The translations under genes and the position numbers were made by a program. Shown piece after piece: positions 41,476 to 53,829 of a stretch of 64,000 bases of DNA. This stretch comes from Clarkia xantiana subsp. parviflora. Lineage: Eukaryota > Streptophyta > Magnoliopsida > Myrtales > Onagraceae. The stretch's first letter is position 1; every line of letters starts with the position of its first letter. A model generated the notes under the pieces. That model was given only the letters and a program-made list of their open reading frames with translations, was not told the DNA's origin and made no database searches. Where the stretch lies: the NCBI GenBank assembly GCA_036873135.1, contig JAPTYO010000001.1, positions 24,109,774-24,173,773 of the forward strand. Direction: 5' to 3'.

Positions 41476-44205
41476 TATATAGATAATTTCAAAAAAGTTA
41501 ACATAAGTTCGACAAGTAATAAAACGGAGCATCTATGTGTCCAAATACCAAAATATAATTGGTCCACATCATTTAGTCTCTCTCCTAAATGATGTAGCAT
41601 TGTACATGTAAGCCACTCTTTGGCCTTAGATTGCCTCCAAAGCATCTTATTGCATCCTAGATTCCGTTTAATTATTTCTCAACCGTTACAAAATAATAAA
41701 ATATTAATTTACATATCCAATACTACACATTATAAAGATAATCAATTCTTTTTTATCACATGAGAGGGAGTGGCTTCCAGAAGTTGATGAAATATTACTA
41801 CGAAGTAAAATATTTTGTCCACCACATGATATATATTTATTAATTTGTAATTAATTATTAATGTATAGAATTGTGAAAAAAAAAATATTTTTGCCATAGT
41901 ATATATAATTGTAATAGATAAACATGAAATGTGCTAAATTTTCCTAATTACTTTAACTAGCTAGGATCTAATTTAGTTTGATAAGAATAATTTATTAATT
42001 ATATTATTCTGTTATAACCATTATATTTCCTAATTATATACATTACATTTATAAATACTACAATATTATTTAACATTTAATACCTTAATTAATAATATAA
42101 TAATATAGAATAATTTGATTTTCCTATTTCGCTCTATTATTAACGTTGATAATAAACTTTTAATCAATTCTAACAATGTACAATTTTATACATTATAATG
42201 TTGTGACCATTATTTTTCATGGCCGATTCAAGGCAAACCATTTATAAAATGTATAGTATTATTAACTTAATTTATATTATATATATTTTCTGTTTAAAAT
42301 ATTAATATTTATAATTTAAATAGTATAAAATTTTGATTTTTTTAAGCTTCTTATAAGAAGTAAACAACGATGAAATTATATCATACACATATGTTTTCAC
42401 TGAAATAAATAACTTTCTAGAAGTATTACCTAAATATTAAATAAAATTTTATTTATCAATTAAACACATAAATTACTATTAAAAATATGTAAAATATATA
42501 CAAAATCTATAAGATATCAAAATTATAAGTATATAATTATCGATACTATTTAGAAATTATTTATTTGTTTTAATATTTTGAAGAAATGTATTTGGTATAC
42601 TCGAAAATTTGTAATATCACAAGCGCAAATCCATTAATTAACAAATAGAACCTACATTTACCCAATTTTCATATGAAATTCGATTAAGATGACTTTTATA
42701 CAAGTTTAAGTATTATATATCTTAACTGTTTCACTTTCTTTGAATAAATTATTTTAAATAATGTTAAATATTTCAACAATTTTACTATCAAATTACTTGT
42801 CGCGCAAGCGCGGGTCAACTATATAGTTAATAAAGATAATGAACAATAACAGAATGTAGCACATAAAAATAATGTTGTAGGAGATGAGCAACTAGTTGAT
42901 TATGGTGTACTCGTTCATTACATTGAGATATAAACCACATGATAATAAAGATAAGAGACCTATAGATTACTGGAAGACTAGAAGAGCAATAAAAAGGCCA
43001 CGTCAGGTAGGATTCCAATCACCTATTTACCTTTGTTTGCTATCCGATTGAGATTAATACAAACACAACTACAATGTGTAAAGCATTTCTCAACAATGTT
43101 TATAAGCTTCATTAATTACCAAATTAGATTGTAAGCGATTGTGACTCAGTCTTTGTGAGCATCACAAACTTCTGACAAGAACTCTTCAAGCCAATGTATA
43201 TCGATATGATTATTCTCGACATACCACTCTCAATTAGATGGGCAAACGAAGGTGGTAAATAGGTGATTCGAATCATATGAGGTTTGATAAATTGGTACAT
43301 AAAATTCATTTGTGTACCTTTTGTATATTTGAGAAAATATAATTTAGCTAACTGGTACATGACACATTCTTAATAGTTGCAATCTAATAACTAATATGTT
43401 TTTGTTGTTACACTTTTTTTCGGAATAAAATAAATAAATATAATTACAACAATAAGATACTTAAGGGGGTGTTTGGATGGATGTAATGTGAGATGTAATC
43501 TCACATTACGTCCCACATTAAATCAACATTACATTGTTTGGTTTGTCAAAAGACGTGATGTGCATTATAATGTAATGCCAATTGTAATATGAGATTACGT
43601 CCAAACTCCATTCAACCTAATGTGAAATTACACCAAAAAACGGATGTAATTGGAGATTACGTCAAACATTACAGAGTGTTATTATTTTATTATTATTTAT
43701 TAAATAGATAAAATATTTTGTATTATCTTTATAGTTTATTATGATAAAAATATATTGTTATTATTATTAGTTTTTTTATTTTTATGTACTTCATAACTCA
43801 TTATTATAATACATAATAATGTACATGATGTTTGTATACAATGAGTAAGTCTTTTGTTTTTATGAAAATTATCTTATAAAACTATATATAATATTTTAAT
43901 TAATAGAATTTTAGTAGTTGTGCATTTGAGTTTAAATCAGTGTTATCAGAACCGGACCGGCCACCGAACCGGTGAGACGTTCGGTTCCCGGTTCGTCCGG
44001 TTCGTCCCGGTCCGAACCCGGTCCGACCGGTCTGACCAGAAATTCTACATAATATAGCAGCAACCCTTACCAAGCAGTTTAACTTTTCCCCACAAGAAAT
44101 CCTAAATGGTCTCCACATATCAAAAGCCCATTCCAAAGCCCAAGAATGCATCCCTAGTTGAAAGCAAACAACAAATTCTCTTACCCAAGGAGTTTGACGG
44201 CTGCC

Positions 44206-44398
44206 ATACAGCGCCTTTATGTCCCTCAAAAGTCCCAATCCAGTCTCCGGTCTCCCCATTTCTTAGCATTGGAGTAGAATCTTTGCTTGCACTGATGAGA
44301 AAGAAGCCATCAGGGGTTATTGGACTGTAGAAGAGATCAACCACTGGTCGGGAGTGCCCATGGCACACCAGCGGCACTGCTACCTTCTTCTTGTCCAT
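44206..44398 (-). pseudogene. STRAP-like WD40 protein fragment, N-terminal exon
   Basis: The minus strand reads MDKKKVAVPLVCHGHSRPVV, then DLFYSPITPDGFFLISASKD and LRNGETGDWIGTFEGHKGAV. This is the start of the plant serine/threonine-kinase-receptor-associated (STRAP-like) WD40 protein as I remember it. Similarity stops after GAVW, about where an exon end would be. It is embedded in a hAT element and lacks the other WD repeats. Confidence 0.8.
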
Positions 44399-44445
44399 TG
44401 GGGGCAGCCCAGATAGAAAAAATCTTCAAGGATTATTAATAGACA

Positions 44446-44600
44446 GGAGATCCAAGAGAATTGGACAATTCACTTGGTTCAATAAGAACTGTAACATGGC
44501 TTCATAAAGATCAGACAATATTAGGTTCATGTGCTGACATTGGCGGAGTAAGACTATGGGATGTGAGAAGTTGCAAGATTGTACAAACCTTGGGACAGTG
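44446..44600 (+). pseudogene. STRAP-like WD40 protein fragment, internal exon
   Basis: The plus strand reads LDNSLGSIRTVTWLHKDQTI then GGVRLWDVRSCKIVQTLG, matching a middle WD repeat of the same STRAP-like protein. It points the opposite way to the N-terminal piece at 44206-44398, so the host gene was rearranged during or after capture. Confidence 0.75.
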
Positions 44601-45361
44601 CCGATCCTCAAATCCCCTCCTGCAGCGGACCACTACACAACTAAAACGGGTATACCTTGTCAATTTCTTCACCCTTGTCATCTCCCTCGTTTGCTTCTAG
44701 CTGCTGGTTCACAGTCGAGTCGAGACCGGAATCCGTCTCGTCGTCGGCGGAGAGGTCCGTGGACGGCAGAGTTATTAGGGTTTCAGTTAACTTTTTTTTT
44801 TAAGTCTGGACCGGCGAACCGGAGGACCGGCCGGTCTGCTCAAAACCGGCCGGTTCTCCAGAAAACCGGATATCGAACCGGGTTCGCTTACATCCTCCGG
44901 ATTTGCTTAATCCGGACCGCTGGATGTCCCGGTTCCGGTTCGAACCCGGCGGACCGCTGGTCCGGTCCGGTTCTGATAACACTGGTTTAAATATTTAGAT
45001 TTTATAATTTATAAATGATTATAGTATTAACCACACGCATAATTTTTAAGAAGTTGTTGTCAATATATATATATATATTTAAATCTTATCATAGTAAGAT
45101 ATAATATACTCTCATATAAATTATAATAATAATAAAGTCATATTACGATACACATTACAACACTGTAATATAACATTACATTTCACATTACAGCACACAA
45201 CTAAACACTATAATCTAACATTACATTCTACATTACAACACAACCAAACACTGTGATTTAATATTATAGTACATAGCTCTTATTACTAATTTCAAGGGTG
45301 GCTAACACGTCCTTTGCTTCAACAGACGAGACGGAAAAGAACAGTATTGAGGAAGAAGAGA

Positions 45362-45883
45362 ATGGGAGTGATAGCGTCGAAGACCAGAGTGAAGTCCAGT
45401 CTATCCACCACAGCCGAGTTCGACACCGCCTGTGACTCAGCCTTCGCCGATTGCCTCTCCCTGACTCAGCACGCCTTCCCCGGCGTCTTCCCCTACCAGC
45501 TCCCCACCGCATCCAACCTCCTCCACACCTCCCTCTCCTTATCCCCATCCGCGGTTCCTCTCATCCACAGGTGGGTCCCATCTCCCCCGACGCGCTCCCA
45601 GATCGACTCCGCCCTCCTACTCGTCTCTCCGCGCCACCGCGTCTCCGACGACGGTCCTCAGATCCTGGACCGCGCCGATTTCAAGGATTGGGCCCTGGAG
45701 CTGTTCGGGGAAGCCATCGTCTCCAACGCCGGCAAGGCTGCCATGGTCCGAGTCCCGATCGGAATCGCCGGGATTGCAGGGCTGGGGCTGGCGACTCGGT
45801 CTGGAAAGGAGCTGGTTGGATCCGCGATGGGGGTGTACGCGCTCGGAGTCGCAGCCTCAATCTACCTGGGCTTGTCTGGTTAG
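45362..45883 (+). CDS. Unknown small plant protein with hydrophobic C-terminus
   Basis: Single-exon frame of 173 residues starting MGVIASKTRVKSS; an upstream in-frame ATG-less extension exists to 45314, but 45362 is the first good ATG. The N-terminal half is Ser/Pro-rich (SLSLSPSAVPLIHRWVPSPP). The C-terminal third has FKDWALELFGEAIVSNAGKA followed by two hydrophobic, glycine-rich stretches (VPIGIAGIAGLGL and VYALGVAASIYLGLSG), likely two membrane helices with a short loop. GC content is well above the flanks, as expected of a real gene in AT-rich DNA. I do not recognise the family and assign no function. A related fragment is at 32338-32445. Confidence 0.65.
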   Translation: MGVIASKTRVKSSLSTTAEFDTACDSAFADCLSLTQHAFPGVFPYQLPTASNLLHTSLSLSPSAVPLIHRWVPSPPTRSQIDSALLLVSPRHRVSDDGPQILDRADFKDWALELFGEAIVSNAGKAAMVRVPIGIAGIAGLGLATRSGKELVGSAMGVYALGVAASIYLGLSG

Positions 45884-46188
45884 ATTTTGTTTTTCATTAC
45901 TGGTTTCAATTTACGAAATCATAGATTGATGGTCGATTATCGGTTGAAACTTATTATTACTGATACAAATACAACTGCAATGTAATACCAAAAAAAAAAA
46001 AGATGTAAATGAAAATCATAGTTTGATTTTGTTCCAAGTAATTGCCTTTTCAGTTTTCAGCTCCGCACAGAATTACTTACAATAGTTGTGCAAATTATGA
46101 TGACATAGAGAAAAGGAATATAGATGAGCTAAAACCAACTCTAACTTACTATCTGAACTTACTCGATATTCATGCTATCCCCCAATGG
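45884..46188. other. Intergenic between the small gene and the TNL stop
   Basis: About 300 bases shared by the 3' ends of two convergent genes; nothing else is seen. Confidence 0.4.
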
Positions 46189-49100
46189 CTAAATCCAAAA
46201 GAGCAAGTCAAACCAGTCAAGTCCAACAAGTCTGCTATAAGAATCAGGTAGTTGTTCTATTGCTGTTCCATCCAAGCACAAAGCTTTCAAATTTGGCATA
46301 TCTTCTTCAATTTCTGGAAAACTTTCAAGTATTGAACAACCAGAAAGAACAAGACTTCCAAGGGATTTAAGCTTGCAAATGGTCCTTGGAATTTTTGTAA
46401 GCTTCTTGCAGTGACCCAAATTCAAACTTGCTAGCCCGACCAGTCGTTCAACAGATTCAGGTAATTCTGTTATTTCGGTCATATCCAAACACAACTCTGT
46501 CAATCCTGGCATAGGCTCTTCTATTTCAGGGAACTTTTCAAGCATAGAACATCCAGAAAGGACAAGTCTTTGAAGATCTTTCAACTTCCAAATGGTACTG
46601 GGAAGTTCTCTCAGCATTGTACATGATTCCAACTTTAGGATTCGAAGTCCATACAAATACTCAATAGGGCGTGGCAGCTCTTCAATTTTTGAACCGGACA
46701 AATCAAGCTCTTTGATGCTTCCCCTAGGCTCCACAACTTCTGGAAAACTATGAAGGCTTGAACAACCAGCAAGTTTAAGGACTTCAAGAAATTTTAACTT
46801 CCAAATGGTTATCGGAAGTTTTCTTAGCATTGTGCATTCTTCCAACTTTAGCCTTCGAAGTCTAACCAAACAATCAATGAACGAGTCCAGCACAATAACG
46901 TTAGAACCAGATAAATCAAGCACTCTTACGCGCCACATAGACTCAGAAAATTCTGGAACCCTTTCAAGATTTGATCCCCCGAGTATAAGGACTTCAAGAC
47001 TTTTCAACATCCAACTGGTTATTTCAGCTGTAAGTTGCCTTAAGTTTGTGCATGATTCCAACTTTAGTATTTGAAGGCTAGACAAATACTGAATAGGTGA
47101 GGGCAACTCTTCAATGTTTGAACCAGATAAATCAAGTTCTTTCAGATTCCCCTGATACAACAAGGGAATTTCCGGAAAACTTTTGAGTTTTGAACAGCCA
47201 GCGAGTATAAGGACTTCAAGATCTATTAACTTCCATATGGTCCTTGGCAGTTCTCTCAACTGTGTGCATGATCTTAACTTTAGAGTTCCAAGTTCCCTCA
47301 AATTCTCAATAGATGAGGAAAGTGCTATAATGCCTGAGCGAGATAAATCAAGCTCTCTGATGTGCCAAATAGGCTTGGTAAATTCTGGAAGATTCTCAAG
47401 CTTTGAACAGCCAGCGAGTATAAGGACTTTAAGACTTGTCAGCTCGCAGATGTTTGTTGGAAGCTCCCTAAGCTTTGTGCACGATTCCAACTTTAGCGTT
47501 TGAAGTTCCTGCAAATTCATAATAGATGGGGGAAGCGCTTCAATGTTGGAACGAGATAAATCAAGCTCTCTCAGTTGCCTCATACCCCATAATATTTCTG
47601 GAAAATTCTCAAGCTTTAAACAGCCAGCAATTATAAGGACTTCAAGACTTCTTATCTTCCAAATGTTTCTATGAAGTTCTCTAAGCTTTGTGCATGATTC
47701 CAACTTCAGCATTTTAAGGTTACACAAATACTTGATGTATGAGGGCAACTCTGCAATGCTTGAACTGGATAAATCGAGATTTTCTATGCACCACATTTCC
47801 TCAATTCTTGGAAGGGTTTGAAGGTTTGAACAACCAACAAGTATAAGGACATTAAGACTTTTCAACTTCCAAATGGTTAATGGAAGCTCCCTCAGGTTTC
47901 CGCATGATTCCAACTTCAGCGTTCGAAGTCCAGACAAACAGTCAATAGATGAGGGCAGCTCTTCAATGTTCGAACCGGATAAATCAAGCTCTTTGAGACT
48001 GTGCACAGGCCTGAAAATTTCTGGCAAACTTCCGAGGGTTGAACAACCGGCAATCTTAAGGACTTCAAGAAATTCCAACTTCCAAATGGTTCTCGGAAGT
48101 TCTCTCAGCCGTATGCATGATTCCAACTTTAGCGTCTGAAGTCTAGACAAACACTGGATAGCTGAGGGTAGCTCTTCAATATTTGAACCAGATAAATCAA
48201 GCTCTTTTACGCTCTGCATAGACTCAGTTACTTCTGGGAACCTTTTGAGTTCTGAATAGCTGTTGAGTATTAGGACTTCCAGAAATTCCAACTTCCAAAT
48301 GGCTCTTGGAAGTTCTCTCAGCATTGTGCAAGACCCCAACTTTAGGATTCGAAGTCTATACAGATACTCAATAGATGAGTGTAGCTCCTTAATGTTTGAA
48401 CCAGATAAATCAAGCTCTTCCATGCACTCCATAGGCTCCTCAACTGGTGGAAGGCTTTCAAGTCTTGAACAGCCAGAAAGTATAAGAACTTCAAGACTTC
48501 TCAACTTCCAAATAGTTAATGGAAGTTCCTTCAGCCAGCGACATGATTCCAACCTTAGTTTTTTAAGCCTTGACAAATAGTCAATGGACGAGGGTAACTT
48601 TTCAATGTTTGAATCAGAAAAGTCAAGTTCTTCGACATATTTCATAGGCTCATTAATTTCTGGAAATACAGTTAACCTTAAGCATCCCAAGAGACCTAAA
48701 TCTTGTAGAGAGACCAGGTGAAGTTTTTCCGGCAAAGAGACGAGACCCCTGCAACCATTCAATTTAAGAACAATGAGCCTTCTGAGGAGCCCAACAGACC
48801 TGTGAAGTTCTTGTAGTAGTTCGCAGCCATCAAGAATCAGGCTCTCAAGATTTGGAGCACCTGACAAGTCTGGAATACTTGTCAAATATATGGAATAACT
48901 TAAATCCACATACTTCAGTTTGTCAAGATGCTGCAAGTGAGAGAGAGAAGCCTATAAATAAATATATAATCGTTCCTAATTTTACAGATCAATTGGCACC
49001 AAGAATTGTACCTTAACCCCAGGCCAAAGTTGAGTGATTTGGCTAAAGCGCAGGCTGAGTTCAGTGAGATTGTAAGGGTGAAAGTTGCGTGGTAGAGATG

Positions 49101-51305
49101 TAAAGTTGCACCTATCCCAGCGTAGACTTACAAGCTTACTTTGGCAAGATTCTATGCAACTATTGACATTAACTTCCTCAGCTTCCCAGAAGTAATGTGA
49201 ACAAGGTCCACGAAAAATGGTCATGTGTTCTCTAAGACTATCTTGAATCAATTTGTCAGGGTCAAATATATTTTCCGGGCGATTAAAATAACTCAAACTC
49301 TTATAATGAAGCAAATACCCAATTCGAAGCACCCTTAGATTGGTCAGCTTGGATATAGCTTCTATTGAAAAGTTCGAGCTCAACCCTTCCTGGTTAGCTA
49401 AGTCGACCGATATACCTTCAACTTCTTCTTTGTCCTACAGCAAAAGTAGACAGTCTAAAGAAATAAATTTTACTGTCTGAAAATTGAAATACAAGTCTTT
49501 ATAGTTGATGCTTACCTTAGAACTTTGCATGGCATGGTATGCATCATGAAATAGCCATAATCTAGTACGTTTGCTTGGATGTCTAGATTGTTGACGAACT
49601 ATTTCCCAACCCATCTCCTGTACCAGATCATGAATCCATATTTGATCCTCATAAATCGTTATGAGACATTTATCAATGAGAACTTCAATCCCACTTTCGG
49701 CTGGGAACTGGCAACTGACCAATATGTCTATAACATAATCTCTAGCTTCCCCTTTGAAAAAGCACGCAATATCAAGAAATATCTCCTTCTGACTGTCATC
49801 TAATCCATCGTAACTTGCTTTGAGTACATTAAATATATCAGAGTTAGGAATCTTTTGCAGCTTTGATAACTCACTTTCCCACACTTTAACAGTCTTGGAA
49901 TAGAGGAAAGAACCCAGAATTCTCAAAGCTAAAGGAAGTCCATTAGCATATTCCACCATTTGTTCAGACAGAGCAGTGTAAGCTTCATGAGGATGATTTC
50001 TCTTGAAGGCATGCTGGCAAAAGAGTCTCATGGCTTCCTCATTATCTAGAAGTTTTACATTGTATATCTTATCTACATGATGCAGAACTAATGGATGTTT
50101 TTCTCTAGTGGTTATGAGAATTCTGCTTCCTGGACCGAACCAATCATGCCCCCCAACCAAGTGCTCAAGTTGCAAGGAATGGTCAACATCATCAAGAACA
50201 ATTAGAACTCTTTTATGACGCAACCGGTGTTGTATGACAGTTTCTCCCATCCTTGAGAATTCCATTGTGAAGTTTCTATCATTCAGAACAGCACAAAGGA
50301 GTTCATTCTGTAGTCGAGCTGGATAATTTCTTTGGTAAGATTGTCTCACACTTGGAAGAAAACAATGGCCATCAAATTTGTCAAAGTAACGCAGGTAAGC
50401 AGCTTTGGCGATGGTCGTTTTTCCAATTCCTCCCATACCCCATATACCCACAAAGCGAACATCATCAGTAGATCCAATACTCATAAGCAAATCCAGATGC
50501 TTAAGGCGAGAATCCATTCCAATCAGCTGTTCAACATTACTTGGGCATGGGTTATCCTGATGAAGCTTAACAAAGACCTGCGCAACAACTTCTTCCACAA
50601 CAGCATGTTCCTCCCTAGAAGAATTGAGATGATCTGTGATTAATTGATAGTCTTATAAAGAGAAGTTACAGCGGCTTGTAAATCCCCGCTAACTTTGTGA
50701 AATGCTAATTAAATCATGAACACTTTAGAAGAGATCTGTAGTGACGAGTAGTAGTACCTGTTAAAAGTGTTATAACCGGATATTTTGCAGACATTCTCCA
50801 GTGCGTTCCTCCAATTCTGAACTCTTTCGTCATCGTCATCAGCAGACGCTTCAAGAGTTTCATCCCTTTTCCTTTTTCTGCTCAGAAATTTTAACTGAAG
50901 CTCCGCAAAAGCTTTACCGAAGCTGCCTTCCTGTTTCTTCACATGAGAAATAGCCACATTATAAAAGATGGGTATAACCTCCTGTTTCCTGAGGTCCTTA
51001 CACTCGAGAATCCTCACAAGTTCATCTAAGCACCAACTGGAATTGGCGAAGTTCTGAGAAAGAACAACAATTGAGATCTTGGATTCGTTAATAGTGTGGA
51101 TGATCTCAGTAATTGGCCTCCCTGTCGCGAATTTTTCGTCATCCTTGAAAGTGTAAATTGATCTCCTTTCGAGAGCAGCGTAAAGATGGGAGACAAAGCC
51201 ATAACGTGTATCTTCTCCTCTGAAGCTCAGGAAGACGTCATAAGTCCGAGCATCACTAGAGGATGAAGACGAAGCATAAGCAGCTGCTTTTGGATTCTCC
51301 ATCAT
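46189..51305 (-). CDS. TIR-NBS-LRR (TNL) immune receptor with expanded LRRs, 4 exons
   Basis: Exons on the minus strand: 51305-50758 (TIR), 50614-49516 (NB-ARC), 49434-49012 (pre-LRR) and 48930-46189 (LRR). All introns are GT-AG and the joined frame is 1,603 residues without a stop. TIR: YDVFLSFRGEDTR at 22-34 and the candidate NADase glutamate E95 in SSWCLDEL. NB-ARC: P-loop GMGGIGKTT (242-250), kinase-2 VLIVLDDVD, GSRILITTRE, GLPLAL and CFFKGE. The MHD site reads IHDLVQEMG, with Ile instead of Met. The LRR exon has about 12 super-repeats of ~70 residues, each with ELDLSGSNIEELPSSI, LKLESC..LRELP and LEVLIL.GCS motifs. The protein ends right after the LRRs, without the post-LRR tail seen in the dead paralogue at 4.6 kb. 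An intracellular resistance role is inferred from the family; ligand unknown. Confidence 0.88.
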
Positions 51306-51620
51306 GGAATGCGGGAAGGATTTGAACTCTCAAACTTAGTTGTATACAGGAAGCAGTATTACTATTAATGGATGGACCAACCGTTGTTGATTGAATTCTG
51401 GAATTAGTCAAAGAAAATTCAACTAAGATACAAGAAAAGTCGACTTTTTTTTTTTTAAAATTATTATTATTATGCAAGTTAAGGTTGCCACGTTCATTGG
51501 CGATGTTGACTTGACTAATTATCTTTCCATCTCTAAAAAGATTTTTTTTTTGGGCCAGTATCTCTAAAAAGAATTAAAACAATCACAATACTACCGAGAC
51601 AGCCGCTATAAATAAATATA
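51306..51620. other. Upstream region of the TNL gene
   Basis: AT-rich with T and TTA runs; it contains the TNL promoter by position. No specific element could be assigned. Confidence 0.35.
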
Positions 51621-52611
51621 TAGGGCTAATAACTTATGAAATGTCTGAAATTTGACCCACGTTAACCGGTGAGATTCAAAGTTTCAAAAGTTAACATGGA
51701 AGGTCTGAAGTTTCAACTTTGTTGATATAAGAGGTCTCCGTTAATTTTTTCCGTTAAAACTGACGGAAGTTGGTCACGTGCTTGGCATGTGACCGGAAAT
51801 AAAATTACATCCCAAAAATGCAATTCTATCAAAATGTGGCCATCACATGTTTGAAATAAAAAGACAAAAATGCCCCCCCCCCCCCCATGCTTGAAATGAA
51901 AAGACGAAAATGCTCCAATCGTGGCCAGCCACCACCCGCGTCCGCCAACCACCATCCAAGGCCGACGACAACCACTAATCGGGCCGGCAGCCACCGGTTG
52001 GGACCGGCCACCGCCCCGATTGGTGGTGGCCGCCAGCCCAATCGGGGCCAGCAGCCCCAATCGGTGGTTGCCAGCCCCGATTGAGGCTGGCATGCCCCGA
52101 TTGAGGCTGGCATGCCACGATTGAGGCTGGCATGCCACGATTGTGGCTGGCAGGCCCTGATTGTGGCTGTCCGGCCACGATTTGGTGGTGGCCGGCCCGA
52201 TTGGTGGTCGTCGTCGGCCTTGGCTGGTGATCGGCGGCCTCGGGTGGTGGCCGGTGGACTTGTGCGGTGACCGAGAAAACAATAGGGACTCAATTATAAA
52301 AATCAAAACTTAAGAATATAAATTTGAGGACTAAATTGAACAAAATAAAAAATAGGGACTCATTTCTTAATATGACTTCAGGGGTAATTTTGTCATTTCA
52401 CATTTCCTCAAATAAGGTATTAAATAAAACAAAATATTAAAAGGGGCAAAAGTGTCATTTCAGACCATCCTGTTAAATTTAACCTAAAAATGGACGAAAA
52501 ACCAAATTTCAAAAAAGTTGAAACTTTAGACCTTCCATATTAACTTTTGAAACTTCAGACCTCTCCAGTTAACATGGGTCAAATTTCAGACATTTCATAG
52601 GTTATTTACCC
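51621..52611. mobile_element. Non-autonomous Mutator-like element 2
   Basis: Long inverted ends start near GGGCTAATAACTTATGAAAT on the left and, in reverse complement, GGGTAAATAACCTATGAAAT on the right. The 9-bp sequence ATAAATATA flanks both sides (51612-51620 and 52612-52620). Same family as 28256-29137: both have TTTTTTCCGTTAAAACT, a GTGACCGGAAATAAAAT block and a GTCATTTCACA block. The core (51895-52260) is different, with repeated CCGATTGAGGCTGGCATG-type units. No transposase. Confidence 0.85.
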
Positions 52612-52727
52612 ATAAATATATTAAGGTGCAAGTCGTACAAGCAAGAAAGTGCAATCTTCTCCCTAAATAACACTATTATAAAAGTAAAATATACACTAAC
52701 ACCAAATTTTAGAAGATCATTATTAAA

Positions 52728-53185
52728 ACTAGATACATGCGCGCGTACGCCTTGTCTTCCTGAGAATGTTATAATGACATCATTAGACTAACTCCGAGAA
52801 CGAAATAAGATCGGCTCGAATCCGAGGATGATACAAGAATATAACCGTATTTTTTATAAAAAAAAAATTAAATTAAACTATGTAACATACTGTTATAATG
52901 AAAATAAAAAAATAAAAAATCTTAAAAAATAAAAAATCTTACTTGCTCCCGGTCCCTCAAGCATTTTACTTTAAATTTTAAGATTTTTTATTTTTTTATT
53001 TTCATTATAACAGTATGTTACATAGTTTAATTAATTTTTTTTTTTTTTAAAAAATACGGTTATATTCTTGTATCATCCTCGGAATCGAGCCGATCTTATA
53101 TCATTCTCGGATTTAGTCTAATGATGTCATTATAACATTCTCAGGAAGACAACGCGCACGCGCGTAGCACGCACATATATCTAGT
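52728..53185. mobile_element. 458-bp near-perfect palindrome
   Basis: Arms of ~200 bp (ACTAGATACATGCGCGCGTA ... and its complement ending CGCACATATATCTAGT) flank a ~30-base centre containing GCTCCCGGTCCCTCAAGC. Shared arm words are GAGAATGTTATAATGACATC, TATTCTTGTATCATCCTCGG-type and ATGTAACATACTGTTATAAT. No ORF and no clear target duplication. It could be a foldback element or two Helitron-like ends in inverted array (CTAGT at both tips). Confidence 0.7.
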
Positions 53186-53829
53186 ATAAGCATTAGGGAA
53201 ATCCACTAAAGTGGATTAAAAATATCAATTTAATTTTGTTTACGATTATAGACATACGTGTACTTATAGCATTGCTAAAAAAAATTGACTTAATTTATGT
53301 AAAATATAACATATCCATATATATTAAATTTAGGTAGAACATAGATATCAAATGCAATGTGAAGCTGGGTTTTGCCAAAATGCTATTACCGACCCTTGCT
53401 TTTCAACTGCGGGAGGGAAGCAAAATTTCTTGTAGCTGGGAATCAAACTGTCTTCAATTCGTATTTTGAGCTGCGGGAACGAAGCAAGTTGTTCGAGCTG
53501 GGGATCACACAGTCTTCGATCTGCGCGTCTTCAATTCATCATATGTCGGTTCATCTTTCAAAATTTCGGGTTCCGATACTCAGGTTCAACTCACCTTATC
53601 TTCACATTCAACCACAAATCGATCTGCCCGTCTTCAATTCATCATTGGTCAGGTTCAACTTTCAAAATTTAGGGTTCCAAAAATCAGGTTCAACTCACCT
53701 TATCTTCACATTCAATTCACTTTAGCATCAATTCTTCCACAGCGTGTTCAGTTAATCTGGTATGCACGTTTCAATTTTACATATATAAGTAAGTTCATTC
53801 CTTCCCACCTCCAATGCCCCAGTTACAAC
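53186..53829. other. Intergenic with a repeated short frame
   Basis: A plus-strand frame at 53372-53725 (117 residues) is built partly of direct repeats (GGTTCAACTCACCTTATCTT twice, CGTCTTCAATTCATCAT twice). I recognise no domain and regard it as doubtful coding. The Gypsy LTR starts at 53830. Confidence 0.35.

Larger units (their letters stand above)
38511..43460. other. Gene-free AT-rich stretch
   Basis: I see no coding gene in these 5 kb. Contents: (AAT)n at 38921-38962, an (AT)n run near 39185, a ~109-bp direct duplication (about 39491-39600 and 39600-39715), and a Helitron-type end at 41447-41475. A weaker CGCGCAAGCGCG hairpin lies near 42800. A few short frames (40000-40320, 42827-43018, 43124-43360) have no recognised domain. 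Confidence 0.5.
43938..44984. mobile_element. hAT-type element carrying captured WD40 gene pieces
   Basis: Perfect inverted ends CAGTGTTATCAGAACCGGAC on both strands and the 8-bp duplication GTTTAAAT (43930-43937 and 44985-44992) mark a hAT insertion. Sub-terminal CCGG-rich repeats are typical of non-autonomous members. There is no transposase; instead the interior (about 44190-44610) holds two fragments of a STRAP-like WD40 gene in opposite orientations. Confidence 0.9.
43465..45258. mobile_element. Tourist-like element split by a hAT element
   Basis: The left end reads GTGTTTGGATGGATGTAATG. The right end in reverse complement reads GTGTTTGGTTGTGTTGTAAT and repeats a GTAATGT motif. TTAA occurs at both outer edges (43461-43464 and 45258-45261). 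The AT-rich interior has no transposase. The hAT element at 43938-44984 interrupts it. Exact ends are uncertain. Confidence 0.45.

Noticed and set aside
46805..48580. Plus-strand ORFs opposite the LRR exon
   Set aside because: Periodic shadows of the LRR super-repeats; Ser-rich with no domain.
51829..52306. ORFs in the core of the second MULE
   Set aside because: Same reason; repeat-driven frames on both strands.
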